This document shows, piece after piece, positions 1-4,915 of a DNA stretch of 5,440 bases; position 1 is the first letter of the stretch; each line of letters opens with the position of its first letter. The stretch is from Methanosarcinales archaeon (GTDB taxonomy: Archaea; Halobacteriota; Syntropharchaeia; Alkanophagales; Methanospirareceae): positions 1 through 5,440 of the forward strand of contig JAODGF010000015.1 in NCBI GenBank assembly GCA_025464645.1. Reading direction: 5' to 3'. The position numbers and the translations under genes were made by a program. Under the pieces are notes generated by a model that was given only the letters and a program-made list of their open reading frames with translations, did no database searches and was not told the origin of the DNA.

Positions 1-59
1 CATTGAAAGGAGAGAATATGGAGGAGCTGTATGAGGAAATGGCGAGGAGGTTCGGGTAA
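1..59 (+). CDS. C-terminal end of upstream gene, probably the Era-like small GTPase ArvA (5' truncated)
   Basis: An open frame runs in from the left edge (first full codon at position 3) and stops at TAA 57-59. The visible tail reads LKGENMEELYEEMARRFG, an amphipathic acidic/basic helix of the sort that closes Era/Ras-like small GTPases. No G-motif is inside the window, so identity rests mainly on context: in euryarchaea the DUF2073 and zinc-ribbon genes that follow are normally preceded by a small GTPase (ArvA/OapA), reported to drive vesicle budding in haloarchaea. The stop lies one base before the arvB start codon, so the genes are almost certainly co-transcribed and translationally coupled. 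The coding assignment is fairly secure; the GTPase identity is an inference. Confidence 0.55.
   Translation, partial: LKGENMEELYEEMARRFG
44..50 (+). promoter_or_regulatory. Shine-Dalgarno site for arvB
   Basis: GAGGAGG lies 10 bases before ATG 61, inside the last codons of the upstream gene. It supports ATG 61 rather than ATG 31 as the arvB start, because the longer version would add a 10-residue leader (MRKWRGGSGK) absent from the family and would lie in front of this site. Confidence 0.7.
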
Positions 60-60
60 A

Positions 61-393
61 ATGGAAATAAAGATGGACATGGTATCGGAAGACAAAATCA
101 ATTCAATGGGCTCGATGGAGAAGCTGAGATTTGTGCTGGATGGCGTAAAATCGGGGAACATAGTGGTGCTGGAAGGTGGTCTGACGCCAGAGGAGCAGAT
201 GAAACTGATAGAGCTCACGATGACGGAGGTGAACGAAGATTTCCCGGGAATAGAGATGAGTGGATATCCTGCAAAAAGAGGTTTTTTAAATTTGAGAAGA
301 AAGACCCGGCTCACCGTGGTAGGACCTGCGAAGGTAATGCGGACGATAAAGAAGGAAAAGGACTTGATAAGTGCGATGATTTCTGCAATCTGA
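61..393 (+). CDS. arvB: ArvB/OapB family protein (DUF2073)
   Basis: A 110-residue soluble protein of the archaeal DUF2073 family. Recognisable family features in order are an N-terminal strand followed by SMEKLRFVLDGVKSG (residues 18-32), the strand-turn NIVVLEGGLTPEEQMKLIE (33-51), TMTEVNEDFPGIEM (53-66), a short basic loop GFLNLRRK (74-81), then LTVVGPAKVMRTIKKEKDLISAMI (84-107), which closes the domain. The basic loop seems shorter than the one I recall in other members. ATG 61 is chosen because it sits one base after the upstream stop and 10 bases after a strong Shine-Dalgarno site. The family is encoded next to the small GTPase ArvA and the zinc-ribbon protein ArvC; in haloarchaea ArvA is needed for vesicle production, while ArvB has no established biochemical activity. 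No signal peptide or transmembrane segment is visible, so it is probably cytosolic or peripheral to the membrane. Confidence 0.85.
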   Translation: MEIKMDMVSEDKINSMGSMEKLRFVLDGVKSGNIVVLEGGLTPEEQMKLIELTMTEVNEDFPGIEMSGYPAKRGFLNLRRKTRLTVVGPAKVMRTIKKEKDLISAMISAI

Positions 394-430
394 AACTACG
401 GGATTAACACAGAACTAAAATAAGCAAACA

Positions 431-784
431 ATGCACAAGTGTTTGAAATGCGGGAAGAAATTTGAAAAGCTAACGAAAGAGATGTTAAGAGGTTGCCCGG
501 AATGTGGGGGGAATCTTTTTCTGTACATAAAGGAAGGAGAGGACATAAGCGCAGCGGATTTGGTGGACAGGATAAAAATAGAGGATAAAGTGCCCTTAGA
601 AGGGGAGAGAATAGAGAGCTTAAGGATTTTGGGTCCTGGTGTGTATGAACTCAATTTGGATGCGCTGTTAGAGCGGAAGGGGATAATTATGAAGATAAAA
701 GAGAATGGTTCTTACGCAATTCATTTGCCTTCTTTATTTATAAAGAATAAGCAGAAGCAAAAGCATAGATGGTTTTTGAAATGA
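431..784 (+). CDS. arvC: ArvC/OapC family zinc-ribbon protein (COG3364)
   Basis: A 117-residue protein with an N-terminal treble-clef/zinc-ribbon formed by C4-x2-C7 and C22-x2-C25 (CLKCGKKF and GCPECGG). A linker (30-58) leads to the diagnostic C-terminal module ESLRILGPGVYELNLDALLERKGIIMKIKENGSYAIHLPSLF (about 62-103), in which ESLRI, PGVYELNL and Y-x-I-x-LPSLF are hallmarks of COG3364. All four zinc ligands are intact. It follows arvB after 37 bases, and the two families co-occur across euryarchaea next to an ArvA-like GTPase, so a role in the same vesicle-related system is inferred; the zinc-ribbon could mediate protein or nucleic-acid binding. No clear Shine-Dalgarno site precedes ATG 431 and there is no better in-frame start nearby. 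The last 14 residues (IKNKQKQKHRWFLK) form a basic tail beyond the conserved domain. Confidence 0.85.
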   Translation: MHKCLKCGKKFEKLTKEMLRGCPECGGNLFLYIKEGEDISAADLVDRIKIEDKVPLEGERIESLRILGPGVYELNLDALLERKGIIMKIKENGSYAIHLPSLFIKNKQKQKHRWFLK

Positions 785-791
785 AGGAACC

Positions 792-799
792 TTTTTATT
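792..799 (+). promoter_or_regulatory. Possible TATA box for the first glycosyltransferase, or arvC terminator T-tract
   Basis: TTTTTATT is centred about 29 bases before ATG 825, the right distance for a leaderless archaeal transcript starting at or just before the start codon. This fits the absence of a Shine-Dalgarno site ahead of that gene. The same T-rich stretch lies 8-15 bases after the arvC stop and could instead end that transcript; archaeal terminators are simple T-tracts. The two readings are not exclusive. Confidence 0.35.
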
Positions 800-824
800 C
801 TCAACTCCACTTAACTATTTAAAG

Positions 825-1946
825 ATGAAAGTTGCATACGTATCAACCTATCTTCCTCAGCAGTGTGGAATTGCCACTTATACGGATTATCTCATTCATG
901 GGCTCCAAAAGGTGAGTCGTGGATTGGAAATTAAGGTGGTTGCTGAGAAGTATGCGGCGCCAGTTAACCAGAAGAGATTTGAGGTCGTCCCATGCTGGGA
1001 TAGGAATGGAGATTATGTAGAACCAATCATCAGCAATACGCAGGACGCAGATCTGGTCCATATTCAACATGAATACGCCATCTATGGTTTTGACGACAGA
1101 CTGCCCACGCTGCTCGATAGATTGTCTGCAAAAAGGACTATAATAACTATCCATTGTATAAGACCGGGTCAATTCTGTGAAAGAGGAGAGGTGGACGAGA
1201 GATTCGCTAAGAGAATTGCCGAGCTTGCTGACGAGGTTATTGTCCATCGCGATTCGCAGAAGGCGATACTGAGGCGGCTTGGAATACCAGCGAAGAAGAT
1301 TCATATTATTCCTCATGGCACAGTGCTCAGTAATGTAGATAAGGAGATTTCGCGGAAGCGGCTAAAATTACCGGAAAAGGGGAAGATAATTACTGCATTT
1401 GGGTTTGTCAATACCTTTAAAGGTCTGGACGTTTCTCTTGAAGTGCTGAGGGAGATAAGGAAAGAAGTCGAAGATGCATATCTATTTATTGCGGGTGAGG
1501 TTCCACCTACCGCACCAAAAAAAGCAAGGGATTACGTCAAAAAGCTCAGAAAGCAAATAAAAGAACTCGACCTTACCGAAAACGTGATATTTCGCAATAA
1601 ATTCTTTCCAAATGAGGAGATACCATATATATTTGGTGCGTCGGATATTGCTTTGTTCACGCATTATCACGAAGATAGGTCTGTTTCTGGTTCTATTCAC
1701 CTCGCAATAGGAGCAAAGAAACCTGTTATTGCCTACCGGATACCGAAGTTTGAAGTACTGAAAAATATTTGTGACGAACTGCTTATACTTCCAAACAACG
1801 CATCAGGGATTGCAAAAACAGCAGTTCGCATTTTCGAGGACAAAGAATTTGAACGTTATATACTTGAAAGAACGGAAAGATACCGCCGAGCAACCTCCTG
1901 GCCCGTGACGGTACGCAAGCATCTAAAATTGTATAAAGGCTTGTGA
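825..1946 (+). CDS. GT4-family glycosyltransferase (GT-B fold), possibly a mannosyltransferase
   Basis: A 373-residue cytosolic retaining glycosyltransferase of the GT-B type. The N-terminal acceptor domain opens with VSTYLPQQCGIATYTDYL (residues 6-23), the glycine-rich signature of GT4 proteins, followed by DLVHIQHEYAIYG (76-88) and TIITIHCIRPGQF (105-117). The interdomain region carries IIPHGT (161-166). The C-terminal nucleotide-sugar domain has ITAFGFVNTFKGLD (189-202), YLFIAGEVPP (219-228), the helix EEIPYIFGASDIALF (264-278) and SGSIHLAIGAKKPVI (288-302). Where many GT4 enzymes have an E-x7-E motif, I place R285 and L293. The length is normal for the family. It starts 40 bases after arvC and precedes another glycosyltransferase and a GH130 enzyme, pointing to synthesis of an oligosaccharide or glycoside; the presence of GH130 makes mannose a reasonable guess for the donor. 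No Shine-Dalgarno site is evident, so a leaderless mRNA is possible. Confidence 0.85.
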   Translation: MKVAYVSTYLPQQCGIATYTDYLIHGLQKVSRGLEIKVVAEKYAAPVNQKRFEVVPCWDRNGDYVEPIISNTQDADLVHIQHEYAIYGFDDRLPTLLDRLSAKRTIITIHCIRPGQFCERGEVDERFAKRIAELADEVIVHRDSQKAILRRLGIPAKKIHIIPHGTVLSNVDKEISRKRLKLPEKGKIITAFGFVNTFKGLDVSLEVLREIRKEVEDAYLFIAGEVPPTAPKKARDYVKKLRKQIKELDLTENVIFRNKFFPNEEIPYIFGASDIALFTHYHEDRSVSGSIHLAIGAKKPVIAYRIPKFEVLKNICDELLILPNNASGIAKTAVRIFEDKEFERYILERTERYRRATSWPVTVRKHLKLYKGL

Positions 1947-1968
1947 CTGCAACAAACAAATATAGAAA

Positions 1969-1978
1969 ACTATATATA
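1969..1978 (+). promoter_or_regulatory. Archaeal promoter (TATA box) for the second glycosyltransferase/GH130 operon
   Basis: ACTATATATA matches the euryarchaeal TATA consensus well and is preceded by a purine run (GAAAA, 1965-1969) resembling a BRE. A start about 25 bases downstream (near 2000) would leave a leader of roughly 28 bases containing the Shine-Dalgarno site at 2008-2020. It sits in the 81-base gap after the first glycosyltransferase, so the second glycosyltransferase and GH130 gene can be transcribed on their own. Confidence 0.7.
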
Positions 1979-2007
1979 ATGCCTTCAATCCATTGCTAAT
2001 AATATGC

Positions 2008-2020
2008 GGTGATGAGGGGG
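2008..2020 (+). promoter_or_regulatory. Strong, double Shine-Dalgarno site
   Basis: GGTGATGAGGGGG combines the GGTGAT core complementary to the 3' end of 16S rRNA (2008-2013) with a second purine block GAGGGGG (2014-2020) 7 bases before ATG 2028. It fixes that start codon and contrasts with the preceding glycosyltransferase gene, which has no such site. Confidence 0.7.
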
Positions 2021-2027
2021 TATAAAA

Positions 2028-3065
2028 ATGAAGATCGCGGTGATGACACACTGGAATGACGAAACAGGTGCTGCGGTGCATGCAAAAGCACTGGTGAATG
2101 CGTGGCTGGAGATGGGACATAAGGTGACCGTATTCAGTTTTTTCAGGGAGGCGATTGAGGCAGATAAACTTACGGGTAAAGATGAGCGTTACGTAATAAG
2201 ATGCTTTGGAAAAAACTCTCTGGATCCAAGACCCGTTCTCACGACAGAATTTGACATCTTTGTCGTGGAGGATTTAAAGTCTCTCCCCGTAGAACAGCTC
2301 GTAAAGATATTCCCGATGATTAGAGAGCGTGCACGAACGGTTCATGTCGTTCACGAAAATAAGTTACCAAAGGAGGCGTGGTTTTATCAGCTTCCCTGGG
2401 ATAAAGTGATTTATTTTGATGAGCGGCAAGATTTTCTGCGCGATGTTTATCCCGATGCAGTGTACATCCCCTTTCCCTGTTTCCCTGTAAGGCGTGGGGA
2501 CAAATATGAAAGCAGAAAAAGGCTTGGATTGCCCGAGGACAAGAAGATAATCTTCTCTTTCTGTCAGAGGGAATTTCGTCCATACCTGAGATACCTGTGT
2601 GAGGAGTTGAAGTATAAAGCGATTTTATTATTCGTGATTTATCCGGGCTACGAGATGCTTGAGAGGGAGTTGGCACCGCCATGGATGATTGTTCGAGAAG
2701 AGGGGGCTTTATCCGAAGAGCGGTTTGACGAGTATCTATTTGCTTCGGATGCCGTTATCTTCCATAAATACCATGCCAAATACCCCAGGCTGGTTTCCGC
2801 AACCATCTTTCAGGCGATAGGTGCTGGTTGCCCAATCTTTATACCACAGCAATCCGAGTACTTCCAGCCATTAAAGGATGAAGTGGTCTATTATAGCGAT
2901 ACCGAGGACCTGTGCCGGAAATTGGTTGACTTTTGTGAAGATGAGAGTATCGCAAAGCACGTTATAGAAGCGGAAGAGGTGTACACACATGTAAGGTCTG
3001 CGGAGAAGATAGCAGAGATATACATAGACGTTTTTACCGAGGTATTGAAGGGGAGGGGGTTGTAA
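2028..3065 (+). CDS. Second GT-B glycosyltransferase, diverged paralogue of the preceding one
   Basis: A 345-residue protein with a GT-B layout and no signal peptide or membrane segment. The N-terminal domain starts MKIAVMTHWNDETGAAVHAKALVNAW (residues 1-26), with the strand-turn-helix used by GT4 enzymes, then DIFVVEDLKSLP (76-87) and TVHVVHENKLP (104-114). The C-terminal domain has SRKRLGLPEDKKIIFSFCQ (162-180), DEYLFASDAVIFHKYH (234-249) and RLVSATIFQAIGAGCPIFI (254-272). Several of these line up with the upstream glycosyltransferase (SRKRLKLPEKGKII; R-x-V-S-x2-I-x2-AIGA), so the two appear to be paralogues. The usual GT4 E-x7-E positions seem to be R254 and Q262. The catalytic donor and acceptor cannot be deduced. 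Its own promoter and strong ribosome-binding site precede it, and the GH130 gene follows after 4 bases, so these two are very likely one operon. Glycosyltransferase assignment is good, activity less certain because of the divergence. Confidence 0.75.
   Translation: MKIAVMTHWNDETGAAVHAKALVNAWLEMGHKVTVFSFFREAIEADKLTGKDERYVIRCFGKNSLDPRPVLTTEFDIFVVEDLKSLPVEQLVKIFPMIRERARTVHVVHENKLPKEAWFYQLPWDKVIYFDERQDFLRDVYPDAVYIPFPCFPVRRGDKYESRKRLGLPEDKKIIFSFCQREFRPYLRYLCEELKYKAILLFVIYPGYEMLERELAPPWMIVREEGALSEERFDEYLFASDAVIFHKYHAKYPRLVSATIFQAIGAGCPIFIPQQSEYFQPLKDEVVYYSDTEDLCRKLVDFCEDESIAKHVIEAEEVYTHVRSAEKIAEIYIDVFTEVLKGRGL
3051..3059 (+). promoter_or_regulatory. Shine-Dalgarno site for the GH130 gene
   Basis: GGGAGGGGG lies inside the last codons of the second glycosyltransferase, ending 10 bases before ATG 3070. 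With a 4-base gap between stop (3063-3065) and start, translation of the two genes is probably coupled. Confidence 0.65.
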
Positions 3066-3069
3066 TTGG

Positions 3070-3957
3070 ATGAAGTTGAGGCGTTACGAAGGTAATCCAA
3101 TATTGAAGCCCAAGCCGGAGAATGACTGGGAGTCGGAAGATGTGTTCAATCCCGCGGTTGTTTATGATGAAGGGTTATTTCATCTCCTCTATCGAGGAGT
3201 GGGTAGGGATGGAATTTCAAGAATTGGTTATGCGGTGAGTATGGATGGATTCAACTTCTTTCGTTTTGACAAACCCGTTTTCACGCCAAAACTGATCCTG
3301 GAACCACGTGGGTGTGAGGACCCGCGCGTGGTAAAACTTGAAAGCCGCTATTATATGACTTATACTGCTTATTCTGAGAGAGGAATACGTGTAGGTTTAG
3401 CAGTCTCGGATAACTTTATCAGTTGGGAGCGATTTGAGGCATGGTGGCCGGAGATGGATAACAAAGATGCAGTACTCTTCCCTGAAAAGATAGGAGGTAA
3501 ATACGTGCTTCTTCACAGACCAACACGAGAAGGAGAGCGTATGGGTATCTGGATTGCGTACTCAAACGACTTAACTGAGTGGTATGGCGAGCGGGAAATT
3601 ATGGCACCAAGCGAAGAAGAAGGTAGTTGGGAAAGCGAGAAGATTGGTGCGGGTGCTCCGCCAATAAAGACGGAGAAGGGATGGCTGCTGCTGTATCATG
3701 GCGTTGACGAGGATAAAGTGTACCGATTGGGAGCCGCGATGCTGAGCCTGGAAGAGCCTGAAAAGATTTTGTTCAGGCATCCAGACCCCATTCTCGAGCC
3801 GGAAGCGGATTATGAAATACGGGGTGAGGTACCAAATGTGGTGTTTACCTGCGGTGCATGTGAGGTAAGGGATAAATACTATGTATATTACGGTGGTGCG
3901 GATAGTGTAGTTTGTGTTGCCACTGTGGACAAGGAAGAAATGTTAGGGATTTTTTGA
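3070..3957 (+). CDS. GH130 family glycoside phosphorylase/hydrolase, likely beta-mannoside-active
   Basis: A 295-residue five-bladed beta-propeller enzyme of family GH130, whose known members phosphorolyse or hydrolyse beta-1,4- or beta-1,2-linked mannosides with inversion. Visible motifs in order are GNPILKP (8-14), FNPAVVYDEGLFHLLYRGVG (26-45), RIGYAVSMDGFNF (51-63), GCEDPRVV (81-88) with the expected catalytic aspartate D84, KDAVLFPEKIGGKYVLLHRP (132-151), KIGAGAPPIKTEKGWLLLYHGVD (191-213), YRLGAAMLSLEEPEKILFR (218-236), PNVVFTCG (255-262) and YYGGAD (273-278). R150, K191 and H210 occupy basic positions that, from memory, correspond to phosphate-binding residues of GH130 phosphorylases, which favours phosphorolysis over hydrolysis. 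Length is usual for the family and no signal peptide is present, so it should act on a cytosolic substrate, plausibly one made by the two adjacent glycosyltransferases. The products would then be mannose 1-phosphate plus a shortened acceptor. Linkage specificity cannot be read from the sequence. Confidence 0.88.
   Translation: MKLRRYEGNPILKPKPENDWESEDVFNPAVVYDEGLFHLLYRGVGRDGISRIGYAVSMDGFNFFRFDKPVFTPKLILEPRGCEDPRVVKLESRYYMTYTAYSERGIRVGLAVSDNFISWERFEAWWPEMDNKDAVLFPEKIGGKYVLLHRPTREGERMGIWIAYSNDLTEWYGEREIMAPSEEEGSWESEKIGAGAPPIKTEKGWLLLYHGVDEDKVYRLGAAMLSLEEPEKILFRHPDPILEPEADYEIRGEVPNVVFTCGACEVRDKYYVYYGGADSVVCVATVDKEEMLGIF
3950..3955 (+). terminator. T-tract terminator at the end of the GH130 gene
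   Basis: A run of six T overlaps the GH130 stop codon (TGA 3955-3957) and is followed by more T-rich sequence (GATTTAAAGG). Archaeal RNA polymerase can terminate at such tracts without a hairpin. None is obvious here, so this is suggestive only. Confidence 0.4.
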
Positions 3958-3965
3958 TTTAAAGG

Positions 3966-3978
3966 TTTAAATTAAATA
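3966..3978 (+). promoter_or_regulatory. Probable TATA box of the tRNA-Asn gene
   Basis: TTTAAATTAAATA lies about 30 bases upstream of the mature tRNA 5' end. A start about 25 bases after its centre (near 3998) would give a primary transcript with only a few extra 5' bases for RNase P to remove. The spacing and composition fit archaeal tRNA promoters. Confidence 0.55.
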
Positions 3979-4002
3979 ACAATAGAATAATGTAGAATGC
4001 CT

Positions 4003-4075
4003 GCCGCCGTAACTCAGTTGGTAGAGTGCCCGGCTGTTAACCGGCTTGTCACAGGTTCGAGTCCTGTCGGCGGCG
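4003..4075 (+). tRNA. tRNA-Asn (anticodon GUU)
   Basis: A complete 73-base cloverleaf can be folded by hand. The acceptor stem GCCGCCG/CGGCGGC pairs at all seven positions (4003-4009 with 4068-4074). The D arm is ACTC/GAGT around AGTTGGTA. The anticodon loop CTGTTAA (4034-4040) puts GTT at 4036-4038, reading AAC/AAU codons. The T arm ACAGG/CCTGT closes the loop TTCGAGT (4056-4062). The discriminator base is G4075, as expected for asparagine, and CCA is not encoded (CTT follows), so it is added after transcription. There is no intron. The anticodon stem CCCGG/CCGGC leaves a C-C mismatch at its outer pair (C4029 with C4045). The gene is probably transcribed from its own promoter and is convergent with hisA. 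Confidence 0.95.
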
Positions 4076-4100
4076 CTTCTTGGTGACGTTAAGCAGATTA

Positions 4101-4116
4101 TCTAAACCTCTAAACC
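4101..4116. repeat. Perfect tandem octamer repeat across the hisA stop codon
   Basis: TCTAAACC occurs twice without a spacer (4101-4108 and 4109-4116). On the hisA strand this reads GGTTTAGA twice, and the hisA TAG stop (4112-4110) lies inside the first copy. It may reflect a small slippage duplication at the 3' end of hisA; no function is apparent. Confidence 0.6.
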
Positions 4117-4895
4117 GCTAAGCTCTGACATCTATACCAATCTATTTTACCCTTATATAATGCGCTACCTATCACCACTCCACATGCTCCTGCTTCTCTT
4201 ATCTGCATCACGTCTTCCACACTACTTACTCCACCAGATATTACTACCGGAATGTGCACAGAACTCACGAACTCCTCTATTATTTCCGGCTCTATGCCCT
4301 TCATCAAGCCTTCAACGTCTATGTTCGTGAAGAGCAAACTACCCGCACCTCTTTTCTCTGCGTCCTTCGCGGCGTCCTTCGCATCCAACCTCGTTGTTTC
4401 TCTCCATCCATCTATCGCGACTTTTCCTTTTCTCACATCCAGTGCGACCATCACCCTTTCAGAAGAGAACTCACTTGCTATCCTTTCGATAAGGTGCGGG
4501 GACTTCAGTGCAGCAGTCCCAAATATTACTCTATCTACGCCAAGCTCAAGAAGTGTAACTGCGGTTTCGTAAGACCTGATTCCGCCACCCACCTGAATCT
4601 TTGCTTTTCCCTTTACCCATTTCGATTCTGCTATATCTTTAATCACCCCGAAATTGTTCCTCTCCTCCTGAAACGCACCATCCAGGTCAATTATGTGTAA
4701 CCGGGTCGCACCCAGCATAACCCATTTCCTCGCTATTTGTACGGGATTCTCATCGGAGGAGAATATCACTGCTTCTTTTTTACCCTGCCTCAGTTGAACA
4801 CATCTTCCGTCTCGAAGGTCTATCGCAGGAATTACCTCAAAAAACCTTTCTTTAAAAAAGAGAGCTTTTACTTGGGATTTGGTAGTATTTGTCAT
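4110..4895 (-). CDS. hisA: Phosphoribosylformimino-5-aminoimidazole carboxamide ribotide isomerase HisA
   Basis: A 261-residue TIM-barrel isomerase catalysing the fourth step of histidine biosynthesis, the Amadori rearrangement of ProFAR to PRFAR (EC 5.3.1.16), in the cytosol. The family start motif FEVIPAIDLRDGRCVQL (residues 19-35) contains the first catalytic aspartate D26; RLHIIDLDGAF (65-75), the phosphate-binding QVGGGIRS (101-108), VIFGTAAL (123-130) and ALDVRKGKVAIDGW (151-164) follow, with the second catalytic aspartate D153. The second half-barrel has TNIDVEGLMKG (190-200), the phosphate loop VISGGVSS (218-225) and VIGSALYKGKI (241-251). Most HisA proteins start directly at M-x-E-V-I-P, so the first 18 residues here are an extension; no ATG, GTG or TTG codon lies nearer the conserved start, so ATG 4895 is used. 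The C-terminal helix (252-261) is short and diverged. It follows tfb after 20 bases and is probably co-transcribed with it; no other his gene is in the window. Confidence 0.93.
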   Translation of the reverse strand: MTNTTKSQVKALFFKERFFEVIPAIDLRDGRCVQLRQGKKEAVIFSSDENPVQIARKWVMLGATRLHIIDLDGAFQEERNNFGVIKDIAESKWVKGKAKIQVGGGIRSYETAVTLLELGVDRVIFGTAALKSPHLIERIASEFSSERVMVALDVRKGKVAIDGWRETTRLDAKDAAKDAEKRGAGSLLFTNIDVEGLMKGIEPEIIEEFVSSVHIPVVISGGVSSVEDVMQIREAGACGVVIGSALYKGKIDWYRCQSLAV

Positions 4896-4903
4896 TGGGA
4901 TTT
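4872..4903. repeat. Pair of 9-base direct repeats around the hisA start
   Basis: TTGGGATTT occurs at 4872-4880 and 4895-4903 (AAATCCCAA on the hisA strand), 23 bases apart. The distal copy touches the first base of the hisA ATG, while the proximal copy encodes part of the unusual N-terminal extension (K6-S7-Q8). It could be a small duplication, an operator, or chance. Confidence 0.4.
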
Positions 4904-4915
4904 CTTTGTCTCCAT

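Noticed and set aside
31..60. Longer version of arvB beginning at ATG 31
   Set aside because: It would overlap the upstream gene by 29 bases and place the start before the Shine-Dalgarno site; the family begins at the residues encoded from 61.
733..745. TTTATTTATAAAG near the end of arvC as a promoter for the first glycosyltransferase
   Set aside because: It would put the transcript start near 765, leaving a leader of about 60 bases without a Shine-Dalgarno site; the box at 792-799 fits a leaderless start better, though neither is proven.
843..1316. 157-codon open frame on the minus strand opposite the first glycosyltransferase
   Set aside because: It lies wholly within a well-supported gene on the other strand, has no family motif, and has a composition typical of an antisense shadow.
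2320..2682. 120-codon minus-strand frame inside the second glycosyltransferase, with several Cys/His residues
   Set aside because: The Cys/His spacing does not form a zinc-binding motif and the frame is fully covered by the plus-strand gene.
4252..4700. Open frames of 106 and 148 codons on the plus strand opposite hisA
   Set aside because: Both overlap the full HisA barrel motifs on the minus strand; their translations resemble no domain and lack ribosome-binding sites.
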